Shown one piece after another: positions 11,795 to 23,233 of a DNA stretch of 44,515 bases. The stretch is from assembly GCA_029747585.1 (NCBI GenBank), contig JAPEVF010000086.1, positions 72,634 through 117,148 on the forward strand. The letters run 5' to 3'. This stretch comes from Pleurotus djamor. Taxonomy: Eukaryota; Basidiomycota; Agaricomycetes; Agaricales; Pleurotaceae. Position 1 is the stretch's first letter; each line of letters starts with the position of its first letter. The position numbers and the translations under genes were made by a program. The notes under the pieces were generated by a model. It made no database searches. It was not told the origin of the DNA and worked only from the letters and a program-made list of their open reading frames with translations.

Positions 11795-14700
11795 TTAGAA
11801 TTTCCAGTCCTCAGAAACGTCCATAGCCCAAGGAACTACGGAAAGGCATTGAGATCACAATNGGAGAGGAAGTAAGAGTAATCTTACATTTGGTNAGTAA
11901 CGTTTTAGAGAATATCTTCTCGATAGGGACGTCATGTGTGCGGCACCAAGCGGCAGTGATACTGTGGAGCCAAGGTCACTCGACAGAATGGATAAAATAA
12001 GCGTTTAAACATACCGAGGGTCCAAATAGTTGATTTTACTAGACGAAGCGTCAATACNAGAAANAAGGAATANAAGATANGATGAATCACCTGGTACCCA
12101 ATGCCACCTCTTTNCCTGCNTCACGATCGACCATCTGGAGTTTGAAGGTCTTTATCCTCTCCTCCAGTTTCTCGATGGCTTCCTCGATCTTTTCGGGTGG
12201 GCGTTCACGCTTCAACTCGGCTTTCTCAGTGCCACGTTCCTTAGCAAGGCGTTCAAACTCGGCGTCAATTGCATCGAGGCGTTCCTTCAAAACNGTCGAC
12301 GCCTGAGGTTTCTGNTTCTCAGCTTCGAGTTTCTCGTTNTCCTTTGCGAACTTCTTCTCAGCTTTCTCTATCTCCTTAGCCTTCAATGAATCCTCCCATT
12401 CGACAATGAAATCATCGTCTACATCAGATTCATTATCCTTATACTTGTCGTGCTTCTTGTACTTCTTGTCTATCTTGAACAAAGCATGACGAAGTTTCAT
12501 ACGATCATACTTGAACCCACGTAGCTANAAGAAAGCNATGAGGTAAGGCTCAGATAAAGNCGCAATGAACTGACTCTTTGTTTCATCTTCTCCATTGACT
12601 GGTCGTGAGTTTTGGGNGCGGAACGTTGATGGTTACANAGAATGGCCACTTGACGNTTNGCATCGTTATAAGCGTTGAGCTTTTCNTGGAGAGTTTTCTT
12701 CTCGAGCGAGTTCTCGTCCAGCAAGCGTTGGAAGGTNGACGANGCGTTGAAAGTACGGAAGACTTTCGCCGTGAGCCCCTTCATTTCTTGGTTAAGATGT
12801 TTGTTGAGCGAACTTGTCTAAGGGACACGTAAATTAGTAACCGCGGTGGNTACCACGACGCANGCTCTTACAGTCACACGATCGAAGAGATTGTCATCGT
12901 CTTCCTTGTTGTCTTTGAATATCCGGATGTTCTTGAAGACTTGAGGGTCCACAGGCACTCTGTTGTAGTACCGGATGGAGTCCTTGCCCAGGAAATCGAA
13001 GATGATNAAATTCGGTGCCTCCAANGTAACATGNTCGCATCGTAGAGAACAACAGCCAACGGTGTCCGCCTCGTCTTCNCCCTTTTCGTTGCCAGCACGC
13101 AGCGCAAGNTTGTCGATGAAGTACATTGCNGTGGCTCGTTGTCTGTCCGCCATGACTTTCGAACGGAGATCGGCTTCGTAATTCTGTCGGATGCGGCCAA
13201 CATGGTTCTANGGAAGNGGATNTGAGCNTCACNACTTNGGCAGNNATNGTNANATNTGATNNACCTTNAGCTCTCGAGCTTTCTCGAACTTGCTCATGTC
13301 NCTNTGGCCTTTCANTGAGCTNCCAGCAGCAAGGAAGACATATTTGTGGTTTCCGTTGATATTCTCCGTCCAAGTCGCAAGCCATGTAACAGTTTTGTCG
13401 TGNTGNACGGATTTCCATTTCCCNGGGACGTTGGGAATAGGGACGGGGGCATCAGCCCCAATGTTAAGGGTGATATCTTCNGGACGAACGCGTAGCTGNA
13501 AGGTGGANNANNNGTTTCNNTNAACTANNNGGAAGGANAATNCCAGGATATGTACCTTNAGGCATCCTTTCTTGGGATGTTCNCCACGTCCACGGAACAG
13601 ACCAGGCGGTTCGACGCGGAANTTGCCAACTTTCTCCTTGCGACCATCTANCATACAAGTAACATATTTNGCCTCCGCTTCGTCCTTCTTGCGTTTGATC
13701 TCTTTCTTCTCAGCGGCGGAAAGGGCCTTCTTCCTGGCTTTCTCAGCCTCGAAATATTCGAACATTGGCCTGAAGTCGCAGTCTTCGAATTTAGTAATTT
13801 TAATGTTGTTNCGCTGATGAATAGGGGTGCCATATTAGGACNCGACTGGTCNCNAAGNGGATGAATACACACAGGAGGATGCTTCTCCAATACTTTGAGA
13901 AAGTCCAGGAAGAAGTTCTTGTTGAAGGTNGCATCTTGGGCNTGGTCGGTTTCTATCATAGCAGCATAGAAGCCAGCAACTTCCTCAGCNGCCGNAGACA
14001 GATCCACGTTTTGACCTATGTNTCGTCAGNAATAGCTGNNAGNGNGNACGGAGAATNGGCGTACCCCTNTATTTCATTTTGACGTTCTTTGGCAAGGGCT
14101 CGTACGGAGGAGGGAAGTATACACCGCTATGTTCAAGCGTATTCCACTTCTCAGTGCCGTCACCGTTGGGATCTTGCTCCCACCACCGAAAGACTTCCTC
14201 TTCTTCCTCTTCCTTCTTGCTCTTGGACGGAGAGCCCTCCTCGCCAGCCTCCTTCTTCTTGACTGTCCTCTTCTTCGGTTTGACAGGAAGCTCGTCTCCC
14301 GACGCACTTTCATCCTTCACCTGCTTTTTGCCTCGGGGTTTCCTCGCAGGTTTCTTCTCCTCAACGCCCGAATCGTCAACTACACTCTCTTCCTTCGCTT
14401 TCGCCTTTCGTTTGGAAGCCTTTGGGGGAGGTTTGTCNTCATCTGACGCGGCTTCTTCTGAAGTTTCTTTCTTAACTTTCTTCCGAGGTGGGCGCTTTGC
14501 TTTGGCTGGTTTCTGCGGCGTANCAAGTTCCTCCTCGCCATCGCTNTCAGGAACNACTNCTTTCGCAGCCNTACGGCGGCCATTTGCGGCTGGCTTAGCT
14601 ACCGTAGTCGCAGAGGTCGCTCCAGGCATGGGTACAGCAGCCGATCGAGATTTAGCAGGAGACGAAGCGAGAGGCGTGTCATCGTCGCTAGAAGATTCGG

Positions 14701-14976
14701 CATACGCAGCTTTCTTGCGCTTTGGTGCACGGGGGGTCGTGACAGCTTCGGACTTATCGCGTGTTTGAGACTGAGACAAATGGTAAACCATAGATGTACA
14801 ATAAGCCATCGAGAAAGACATACGAGTGGCATATCGTCCTCACTCATTGACGAATCGTCNTCTACCTTCGCATGCCTTCCATTCCCATTNATGGCNGAGC
14901 CGTTGAGNGCGGGCTTGTTNAGCGCAAGAGGTTTGTCGTCGTCGTCGGACATCATAGNAGAGTCACCGCGAGACAT
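11795..14976 (-). CDS. TOP1: DNA topoisomerase I (type IB)
   Basis: Nuclear type IB topoisomerase that relaxes supercoils through a 3'-phosphotyrosyl intermediate. Start ATG at 14974-14976 (MSRGDS). The N-terminal domain is long, charged and rich in Lys, Glu and Ser (about 14090-14800), as expected for this disordered segment. The core follows: [143 protein letters not shown] and a coiled-coil linker (12130-12480). The catalytic Tyr lies in SKINYLDPR (codon 12026-12028). The C-terminus is [14 protein letters not shown] joined to [16 protein letters not shown]. All elements are present. Many Ns between 12050 and 14060 leave some splice sites uncertain. Confidence 0.95.
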
Positions 14977-15287
14977 GGATNCCTTTTATGCACCTTAAAG
15001 GTAGAGGANNCCAAGGGAGTGCTGCGCAGCGATAAATACNGTCTGAGTCAAGCGTTGGGAGTTGGAGAGAAAGTTTGGTGACAGCGGACCTGTGGTTCTG
15101 ATGGCGTTTATTTGCCCAAGTTCAATGATGCCTGCCCTGAACNTCACGTGACTCATGNCCGCATCGCCCGCTGTAGCTCCCTGCCTTGGTCTGAACAGCC
15201 AACCTTCCACTTTGNAGCNGTGTCAGGTAATGTAGCATCCTGCGCGCCAACCTGACTNCTTCAACTGACGACTCAAATCCGACAGAA
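14977..15287. other. Divergent intergenic region between TOP1 and NDUFB3
   Basis: About 310 bases that must hold the promoters of both genes. It contains scattered Ns. No coding signal or clear element is seen. Confidence 0.5.
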
Positions 15288-15482
15288 ATGGCAAACTTAC
15301 CTTTGTTTCGTGATCCTTGGGCCAAAAGGGAGGCCTGGCGCAAGCACCCAGTCTTCTCCAACCGTGCCATGTTCTCCAATCTCTTCCCGGGTTTCGGTAT
15401 CGCCGTCGTAGCCTTCACGGCCTATGTTGTCGCCGACAACCTGTACTCGAAATCTGCAAAGTCAGACTCCAGCCATCATTAG
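15288..15482 (+). CDS. NADH:ubiquinone oxidoreductase B12/NDUFB3 subunit
   Basis: Small accessory subunit of mitochondrial complex I in the inner membrane. An uninterrupted 64-residue frame begins MANLPLFRDPWAKREAWRKH and continues PVFSNRAMFSNLFPGFG, the conserved family core. A single membrane helix follows (IAVVAFTAYVVADNLY) and then a short polar tail ending SSHH. Length and architecture match fungal NDUFB3. It is one of the few intronless genes in the window and diverges from TOP1. Confidence 0.92.
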   Translation: MANLPLFRDPWAKREAWRKHPVFSNRAMFSNLFPGFGIAVVAFTAYVVADNLYSKSAKSDSSHH

Positions 15483-16849
15483 CAAAACGGTTGTGAGTGT
15501 CTCCGGGTTTACCCTTGGAAGGCGTCGGCTCAACGTTATCCGTAACCAGGTTCAGAAGAACTTGCAATAGACTACTAAGGTGCATGAGGCAACAGAGCAG
15601 CCAGTCTTTTCAGTCTACTCCTTGTCGGTGCTTAAGTTCACGCGTAGTCGACCTGATCCCTGGCTCAACGGCTTGTCGTTTCCGATAGATCGTACCTATT
15701 TTGGCACATCGTGTTTGGCCCAAATCGTATCTTCTGTAACATCTCTCCGCCAGCCTCGTTTTGGGCGCCCCAGGAACCGGTTCGTCGGCCTGCCTTGGAA
15801 GGAATGCGAGAGCTCGTTAGAATGGTCAATTTTGGTTGCGCTTGAACAGTTGAAGTGTATATTATTCGATCCCCTCGGATAGCAGGTGATTGGTGACTGC
15901 TCTCTGATCACCGCTGGTGTTCATCACTTGTGAAGAAGTCGTTCCGCCCACAAAATTTTAGACCAATAACGCGTAGAAAATGAAAATTTCGCGAGAAGGC
16001 CTTATCTGAGCCAGAGCTTTCCCCGCGGCTGCTCGTGTGGCATGGAACGAGTTCCCTTTTGGTGCCTTTTGCTGGGCGGGCAATAATTCTCACTACAGGC
16101 CCCGAGAAGTGACATCGGAGATACTGCCTTCCATTTGGAGGGTGAATTGTTTTTGAAGTGATGATGGACCCACCGTGTTCAAACAAACGCGTGCTGGGAG
16201 CTCTTCATCTCAACTTTCATGCAGAACATTTCGTGTAACCGTGTAACACGTCGTCGAGAGGCTCAAATCATGCATCCGGACATGTTCGGTGTCAAGACTG
16301 TTTAGACTATAGACACCACGTTCTGATTGTGGCCCCTCCACATGATCATGCCTGGCGGCCTCATCAGAAATGCGCACTTCGCTGTGTGTATGTAAAACCG
16401 CTGGCTTCCCAAATTTCAGCACCTTTTGGTGGGTCCTTGTTTGAATCTAGAATCATTTTGCTGATTCACGGACCGTAAGACAAATTATCAAACTTGTCCT
16501 GGATTTTGTGGACAACTCCATGCAGCCAGCATGTTTTCTGCCATCAACCCTCACCCCTCATGATCCCGGTCGCCCGGACAGGGATGCAAGATCGATCTTT
16601 ACCCGACCCGTGTGGATGACGACTTGTCACTCTCCCCCCCCTTCAAGTAGTCACCACATATCTATCCTAGCCTGCCTCGCGGCTTCTGGGAATCCCACCC
16701 TCTTTCTCGTCATGTTACAATTCGTTCGTTCCTTTCTAGAATATCTCTTAAATAACCGACCTCCCAGCGCGCACTTTAAATCGCAACCGACACCGCTGCG
16801 TTCAATACATTCCCCCTCCTCGTCCCACCGACAGCCCTGTTGTTCTATA
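15483..16849. other. Long gene-free region upstream of the terpene cyclase
   Basis: About 1.37 kb without a gene that I can support; open frames are short and show no family motifs. The left part should carry the NDUFB3 3' end. The last 350 bases are pyrimidine-rich, with a C run near 16636, and contain AT-rich TATA-like elements about 100 bases before the terpene cyclase start. This is the largest gap in the window. Confidence 0.55.
16748..16755 (+). promoter_or_regulatory. Possible TATA-like element of the terpene cyclase gene
   Basis: TTAAATAA lies about 95 bases upstream of the start ATG at 16850, inside a CT-rich stretch. A second AT-rich site (TTTAAAT) follows near 16785. The position fits a core promoter, but the motif is short and could be chance. 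Confidence 0.25.
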
Positions 16850-18626
16850 ATGTCTCTCCATCCGCGATATACCGCCCTCATCTGCGATCTCGGCGACGTA
16901 CTCTTTTCTTGGACACCGGAAACCAAGACGTCGATATCTCCCAAAGTTCTGAAGCGCATCCTTTCCTGCCCGACGTGGTTCGAATACGAACGGGGACGCA
17001 TCGCTGAGGATGACTGTTACGAACGCGTCGGTCGTGAGTTCAGCATCGATCCCGCAGAGGTCAAGGAGGCCTTCATCCAAGCCCGCGACTCACTTCGCTC
17101 TGACGATGACTTCATTGCCCTAATACGGACGCTGAAGAGTCAATCTGGGGGAAGCCTCCGAGTTTTCGCCATGTCCAACATCTCCCTACCCGACTACCAT
17201 GTCCTCCGGACAAAGCCTGCCGATTGGGACATCTTCGATCAGGTATTCACGTCTTGCGAAGCTGGAGAAAGGAAGCCGAACCTTGGGTTTTACCGGCACG
17301 TTCTCCAGCGGATTGATGTTGATCCCCATCGCGTCATTTTCATCGACGACAAGCAGGAGAATGTCCTTTCAGCACGTTCGCTAGGCATCCATGGCATTGT
17401 CTGTGACGACGTCGCTCGAGTCGGGCGTGCACTACGAAATCTCCTGGGTAACCCGATCGAACGAGGGCAAACCTTCCTCCGTATGAACGCGAAGCACCTC
17501 GACTCAGTGACCGATGGGGGTGTGATACTTCAGGAGAATTTTGCCCAACTCCTCATCCTTGAGGCAACCAATGATCGGTATGTAAGCGTTCCATCCTTAA
17601 GAAGCGCGATACTAACGGTCACCATAGATGTTTGGTCAATCTCGTCGAACACACTGGTACCTGGAACTTCTTTCGTGGTGAGGCAAATCCTTTTACGGCA
17701 TGATCTTCTCGGGCTCATACTAAGTATACACTTAGGAAAAGGACAACTGACCACAGAGGAGTTTCCCTACGATCTCGATACCACCTCCCTTGGCCTGACA
17801 GTCATCAAGCCGAGTCCAGTTATCGTTCATTCTGTTATGGATGACATGCTCGCTTTCGTGAACCCCGACGGCATCATTCAGGTGCGTCTTGAGCGAATTC
17901 TCGCCTCCGAATAATCCAATCTGATGACAACCTTTGCAGACTTATTTTGACCATAACCGACCACGGTTTGATCCTGTGGTCTGCGTCAACACCCTTAGCC
18001 TCTTCTACACCTACGGACGCGGACATCAACTCCGAACCACCCTTGAATGGGTGCATGAAGTTCTTTTGAACCGAGCCTACCTCGAGGGTACTCGCTACTA
18101 CGACACACCTGAATGTTTCCTGTATTTTATCAGCCGCCTACTCAAGGCCTCCACCGACTCCGCCCTCCACCTATTACTGCGGCCATTGCTGCGCGAACGC
18201 GTCCAGGAACGAATGGGTGCTGACGGCGACGCACTAGCCTTAGCCATGCGCATCCTCGTCTGTGACTTCGTCGGCATTCGGGATGAAGTCGACTTTCGTG
18301 CCCTCCTGCCGTTACAACTTGAAGATGGCGGATGGGAAATTGGCTGGATTTACAAATATGGCTCTTCTTCCATCAGGATCGGCAATCGTGGATTGACAAC
18401 TGCGCTGGCTATTAATGCCATCAAGGCAATAGAGCTCTCAGCTATTCCCATATCCCCTCCACCCTCTCCCACACGCGATTTCACCCCTCCCGCTAGCCCA
18501 ACATCCCCATCGTCACCCAGGTCAACACCCCATCTGGTNCGACACAAACGAGCATCCTCATTCAGAAACTCCTTCCAGTGGATCCTACCCAAATTACGGG
18601 TACCCACAAAGGATGCCGTTGTATAA
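16850..18626 (+). CDS. HAD-type class II terpene cyclase, predicted drimane-type sesquiterpene synthase
   Basis: The model joins 16850-17577, 17628-17677, 17736-17881 and 17940-18626 (536 residues). Residues 1-220 form a HAD phosphatase domain of the YihX/soluble-epoxide-hydrolase-N-terminal type: nucleophile Asp13 in CDLGDVLF, motif II Ser109 in AMSNIS, motif III Lys142 in ERKPN, motif IV Asp166-Asp167 in FIDDKQEN. The second half is an alpha-barrel terpene cyclase domain: DLDTT at 272-276 is the class II DxDTT motif, and QLEDGGW at 434-440 is a QW-like motif. This combination is the architecture of AstC of the astellolide pathway and of bifunctional drimenol synthases, which cyclise farnesyl diphosphate by protonation and, in some members, remove the diphosphate with the HAD domain. 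Product identity is inference. A Pro/Ser/Thr-rich tail (about 480-515) ends the protein. The upstream in-frame extension to 16508 looks like untranslated leader. Confidence 0.88.
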
Positions 18627-18772
18627 CTCGATGCATGATCACTTGTGTAGAATTTTTCATTAATTATCTCTAAGCGTAAAACGTAATCTGCTTGCACGCG
18701 GATATATGCTATGCTATTATAATCTTTTGGACACTATCACTAGGGACTATTGCAAACGCTTTGTGATGTACA

Positions 18773-20694
18773 TTAGCCTCTCAGGAATCGAATGAAAACC
18801 TCGTTTTGAGTTTCTTCGGTGTATGTGTAGTTGAGTTCCTTCAAAAATGTTTCGAACTGCTCGTTGTCCTCGGGAGGAACTTGGATGCCCGCCAGAACCT
18901 TACCCAAGTCTTCCAAAGGTAATCAGTTACGACTTGAAGGAACGCGATTGGAAACGGGACACCGACCTGCACCATGATTTCGATAATGGAACAACGAGAT
19001 GTTCCAGCCTTTGTGCAGACCNAACAGGAAAGTCCGCAAGGCACCTGGTCTCTCAGGAAACTCTGCCACNAGGATGGAGGTAAATTCAAGAGCACAGGAC
19101 TGCTATTTCNANGACACGCACCGAATCTAAAGAGTCTTTCGTTTGGGACTGACTGACAGCCACCGATCATGTATCGACCGTGGCTTTTAGCCATTTCATT
19201 ATCACTAATGTCGGAAGCCTTCATCCCATCGCGTTCCAGCGCCGAGAGAATTCCATCCACTTCAGCTGCTCGAGCCAACGGATCAATGTTGAATGATATG
19301 AACACATGTGCTATACTTGGATCGTTGTACCTNTATATGAATTCGGTCACCGCCCTNGGGTGGATGATAGAATGNAGGGCGATGAAACTTTTCAAGANAC
19401 GGTTAGCGACGANNCGNGAAANNTGAACGNACAAACTCACCTCCCAGGTCTTTCCGGGATCTCCACNCTGAGCAAGGCTTCTCTGCCNTCACCCAGTTGA
19501 GCACGCTCGGCTACGAAACGCAGTCGATCGAAATTCATGTTGGCACCGCTGACCACCGCCACGAACTTCTTCTGCGCACCAACGAGCTTNTTATCNAGGA
19601 TGTACCGTTTAAGTGCGGCTAACGCGAGGGAACCAGCAGGTTCTGTGATTGATCGAGTCTCTAGATAGGCTGANCTTTANCANGATNCTAAAAGTNGNGA
19701 AATNAAAGACACACTCACCTTCGAAGATATCTTTGATNCCGGCNCAGAGTTCATCGTTATCGACTTGGACGATGCCNTCTAAGTGNTGTTTACAAATNCG
19801 GAACGGCTCTTCGCCCACGATCCTGACTGCGGTACCGTCAGAGAAGGGCCCGACTTCGGGNAGAGTGATGCGATGGCCGGCTTCAAGACTCTTGGCCATG
19901 GCATTGCCGTCGACGGTCTCCGCACCGAATACTTTGATGTCTGGATTTCCTATNCGCTTAACGTACTCGCAAATACCTCCTACAAGACCTCCACCACCNA
20001 CAGCAGCGAAGATGGCCTCAATACGATCGGCCTCAGGCGTTTGCTTGAGGATTTCCATGCCCACCGTACCCTGTCCAGCAATGACAAGCGGGTCATTATA
20101 AGGCGGCACGAAGGTCAATCCATGTGTACTCGCAAGCCTAGCACACTCGGCTTTTGCCTCGTCGAAATCGACTCCATGCAGCACGACTTTCGCACCAAGC
20201 CGATCAACATTGCGGACTTTGATGGAGGGTGTTCCTTTGGGCATGACGATTGTGCATGGGATGCCCAAACGGGCTCCAGATAATGCAACACCTTGGGCAT
20301 GGTTGCCTGCGACAAGCAAGCTGTGAGCAATNCATCCAATCGACCAGCATCACGAAGGACGCGTGCACTAACCTGCGCTGCACGTCACGACACCCTTCCA
20401 TCGCTCTTCCTCCGAGAGACTTGCCATGAAGTTATANGCCCCTCGGATTTTNAAGCTGAATACCTCCTGTAAATCCTCGCGTTTAAGCCATATTTGATTG
20501 CCTAGTTTATTGCTCAGATTCGTGGCGAGGACCAGAGGCGTCTCTTTGACGATCTCGTAGACTTTGGAAGTAAGGATGAGACGCAAGTAATCGGGTGTCT
20601 TGGAATCAGGCAGTAAATTGTGTCCGGCTAATCTAGCATATTGCACTGGCTCGGGGGCGATCGATGCGTATTCCGTTGTTGCTGTTGTCGACAT
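18773..20694 (-). CDS. ILV1: Threonine dehydratase (threonine ammonia-lyase), biosynthetic
   Basis: PLP enzyme converting threonine to 2-oxobutanoate, the first step of isoleucine synthesis; mitochondrial in fungi. Start ATG at 20692-20694 ([16 protein letters not shown]). The catalytic domain shows [20 protein letters not shown], the PLP-Lys site S-x-K-I-R-G followed by [11 protein letters not shown], then [15 protein letters not shown], and the glycine-rich phosphate loop [13 protein letters not shown]. The regulatory part follows: [32 protein letters not shown], then two ACT-like segments ([29 protein letters not shown] and [20 protein letters not shown]). It ends [13 protein letters not shown] (TAA at 18773-18775). 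Two ACT-like repeats imply isoleucine feedback control. Ns in 19020-20450 blur some splice sites. No obvious transit peptide is seen. Confidence 0.94.
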
Positions 20695-20792
20695 CTAGCG
20701 ATCTGTCAAAAGATTGACTTGCCGTAACAGCACGGGGAACAAGCAAGCAGCGGTCTCAATTATTTGTTTGAGGTTTCAAATAGCAAAAAGAA

Positions 20793-20865
20793 TGGCATCA
20801 CCGTGGATTGAACACGGGACCTCCAGATCTTCAGTCTGTTGCTCTCCCAGCTGAGCTATGACGCC
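20793..20865 (-). tRNA. tRNA-Phe (GAA)
   Basis: Minus-strand cloverleaf of 73 bases without an intron. Acceptor GGCGTCA pairs with TGATGCC (one G-U), the D arm is GCTC...GAGC, and the anticodon loop CTGAAGA carries anticodon GAA. The T arm is CCGTG-TTCAATC-CACGG and the discriminator is A. The outermost anticodon-stem pair (A27-G43) is mismatched. Confidence 0.92.
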
Positions 20866-21247
20866 GATGAAACAGCAAGTCTTACGATGAGATAATACGT
20901 CGGCAGTGGAATGCATCGGTTGCAGGATATTTTACAAAGAGCTAGAGTACAAGTAACCATCGGACAAGCGTTCACTATGACAACGTGACAGAGAAGGGCG
21001 GCAAACTGGAGGTGACTGCAAGGACAAAGTTCGGTGAATGTCTGTATGTATCGTTGTGGGGGTTCGCAGACTCGAGTCTGTTGCNTCGCAATCTAGAGGA
21101 CAGTTCAGCATTAGCGCGTCGAAACGAATTCAAGTCGCGCCTTACCAATAACCCGAGGTCCAAGGGATCTCTGACTGTGATANATATCACTGTCGCCGAG
21201 AAAGGTGGGGCTGGAGGAAATCCGCTTCCGAATGACTTTACGCATGT
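20866..21247. other. Intergenic region between tRNA-Phe and the DUF6534 gene
   Basis: About 380 bases. Open frames exist on both strands (for example minus strand 20975-21190) but show no family motif. It probably holds the 3' untranslated region of the DUF6534 gene. Confidence 0.4.
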
Positions 21248-22746
21248 TCAGGTTAAAAAGCTAATCAAGGGGTGAGTACAAACCAGGAGACATTTCTGGC
21301 GAACCGCACTGACCATAGTCAGGGAATAAAGAGGCCCTAGACACGAGGCAAACGCAATACTAACTGTAGATGTTGAACATAATTCATGCAGGACACTATG
21401 AAGGCACGAAAAATAGGCACTNACCGTTGCTCTCTTTATCCTCGATGTATGTAATCAGGGTGATCACTGCGACGATCGACGTGAGTGCCCCACTCCACAC
21501 ACTAATCGCGACAAGAGAGTTGATCGTGCTAAATCAAGCTTGAATGAGTAATTATTATGAAAGGACGTATGGTACTGACTTTTTTGTGCGTACAAATGAT
21601 GGTTTNGCACTTTTGAGTGTCCAAATCAAAACACCCGAAGTAGCGGTGTCTAAAACTGCACTGATGGCGAGCCACAGTCTGGAAAGAGTGTTAGTGTCTG
21701 CGAGGGTGGGCGGAAAACTCCCGTACANCACCAATGTCATGACCTTATGGCGGTCCGAATAATTTGGGTACACCGCAGTGATAGCCATCACCGCCATGTC
21801 GGTGATAAACTAGTGGATATGAAGTGAGTGGTGGCTGAGACNATCAGGGGAAGGATAGTACTGCAAATATCGTGAGCANGGACAGTAAAGCCGTGAAGAA
21901 TTTGTTNGATGAACTATACGGAGTAAATGAGGNCAAGGTAGCCTGATGGCAATGAAAGGGAGCGTACAGTGCCCAATAGCGGGAGATCATAAAGCTTTGA
22001 ACGACGGTGGCAGACAGACCNGTGACCACGATAAATACNACGATCAGCTGTNAAGGGGGCCGGTGNTGTTAGTCGTTTCCTGGGACTGAAGGAGNGACGT
22101 GCATACAGTATTTTGTTGGGCCAAGTAGTCTTCGTTTCCTATGATGCTNNGTTCAGCGCCCGCGGTAGAACGATANNGNNNNNANNNCTGATGAGCTTAC
22201 CCCAACGTACAACGGCATACTGGTGGCATGTTTGTTAGCCCTCAGGAAGACATGATGGTTTGAGCGACTCGCACCAGATATAAGCATATTANATGTGCTG
22301 CGACGGATAATAACCCAATAAACAAGACCGCTGGTAAAAGNGTAAGTNTGCATTCGCGTAGAAGNACGNTTCGCTTAAACGTACATGAAACAGCGACCTT
22401 GAGTAGAAGCCGATCATCTCGGTAGTTGGAAAAGTAGAACCACGCCTGATGGTATGGTATGAGCTTTGGNAANGTAAGACAGACTCGGACGGTGCACCAT
22501 CATTAGCTCGACGGTATACAGCATCTTAGGAAATGCATATGTAAGCTGGGGAAATAGGGATCGAACGAAGTAAGGCGAGCTCACTGCGTTGACATAACTT
22601 CCAAGGAGTAGTGGTCTGGATGGGCTCTTCNGTACTATTGGACGACGGCCAGAAACACCAGTACTCACCCTAGGACCTTGTTGCGGTTCATGTAGAGGTA
22701 GAAAGGGAGGGATAGAATGAAATCCGCCTCGACGACATCCGTTCAA
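21248..22746 (-). CDS. DUF6534-family seven-helix membrane protein
   Basis: Predicted multi-pass membrane protein of a large, functionally uncharacterised basidiomycete family with a GPCR-like layout. Recognisable pieces in order: RPLLLGSYVNA, MLYTVELMM, QAWFYFSNYRDDRLLLKVAV, GLSATVVQSFMISRYWALY, NKFFTALLSMLTIFAVLSF, DTNTLSRLWLAISAVLDTA, TSGVLIWTLK, STINSLVAISVWSGALTSI, VAVITLITYIEDKES and a last exon IAFASCLGPLYSLTMVSAV ending at TGA 21248-21250. The last exon matches the family pattern in which the final helix is followed by a short Asn/Arg segment. Ns at 22030-22350 and several introns prevent an exact model. The start at 22746 is the most upstream in-frame Met and is uncertain. Confidence 0.7.
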
Positions 22747-23233
22747 GGCATTTAGGCAAAACGGAAAGCGGACGCCCCTTTACATGTCGCGGATGTTGGC
22801 CCCTATGNNCNNCNAAATCCGAGCCAAAACGGAGAAATGCATTTATTGCAGGGCATGTCATCAGACGACGAAGAGCGTCGCGCAAAACAGCAAGCTCTGT
22901 CAGGCCATTGAGGAATTCAATTCGTAAGGGGACTTTTGTCGTTGAATACACGCGCCGAGACGCAGTCGATTTCTGAGGTTCTCCGGCGCAACGCAAGCTT
23001 GAAGGAAACGCCAGGGGCCGCTTTCTGCAGCTTTGAGATGCTTGCGGGATTGAGCGCGAGTCGGCGTGGATGGTCGTGGTCGTGGTGAGAGAGAGAGAGT
23101 TGGGTGGTGGACTGAAGGAGAGCAGAAAGAATGCACGTGGGGTCCAATATTTGTCGGCGATTAGAAGAGGTGCACGGACCGATCCCTCTCTTGTCTCACC
23201 CTCATCTTCCCCCAATACTCACTCCCCCCAACT
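22747..23233. other. Divergent intergenic region upstream of the PHD-finger gene
   Basis: About 490 bases between divergent genes. Near 23080-23100 there is a GA-rich run (CT-rich on the minus strand), and the 100 bases before the PHD start are CT-rich. No gene is supported here. Confidence 0.5.

Noticed and set aside
16508..16849. N-terminal extension of the terpene cyclase to an upstream in-frame Met
   Set aside because: The extension is low-complexity and includes CT-rich promoter-like sequence; HAD domains of this type begin within a few residues of MSLHPRYTALICD.
20975..21190. Minus-strand open frame as an extra C-terminal exon of the DUF6534 gene
   Set aside because: The last recognisable exon already reaches an in-frame stop at 21248-21250, and the open frame has no conserved motif.
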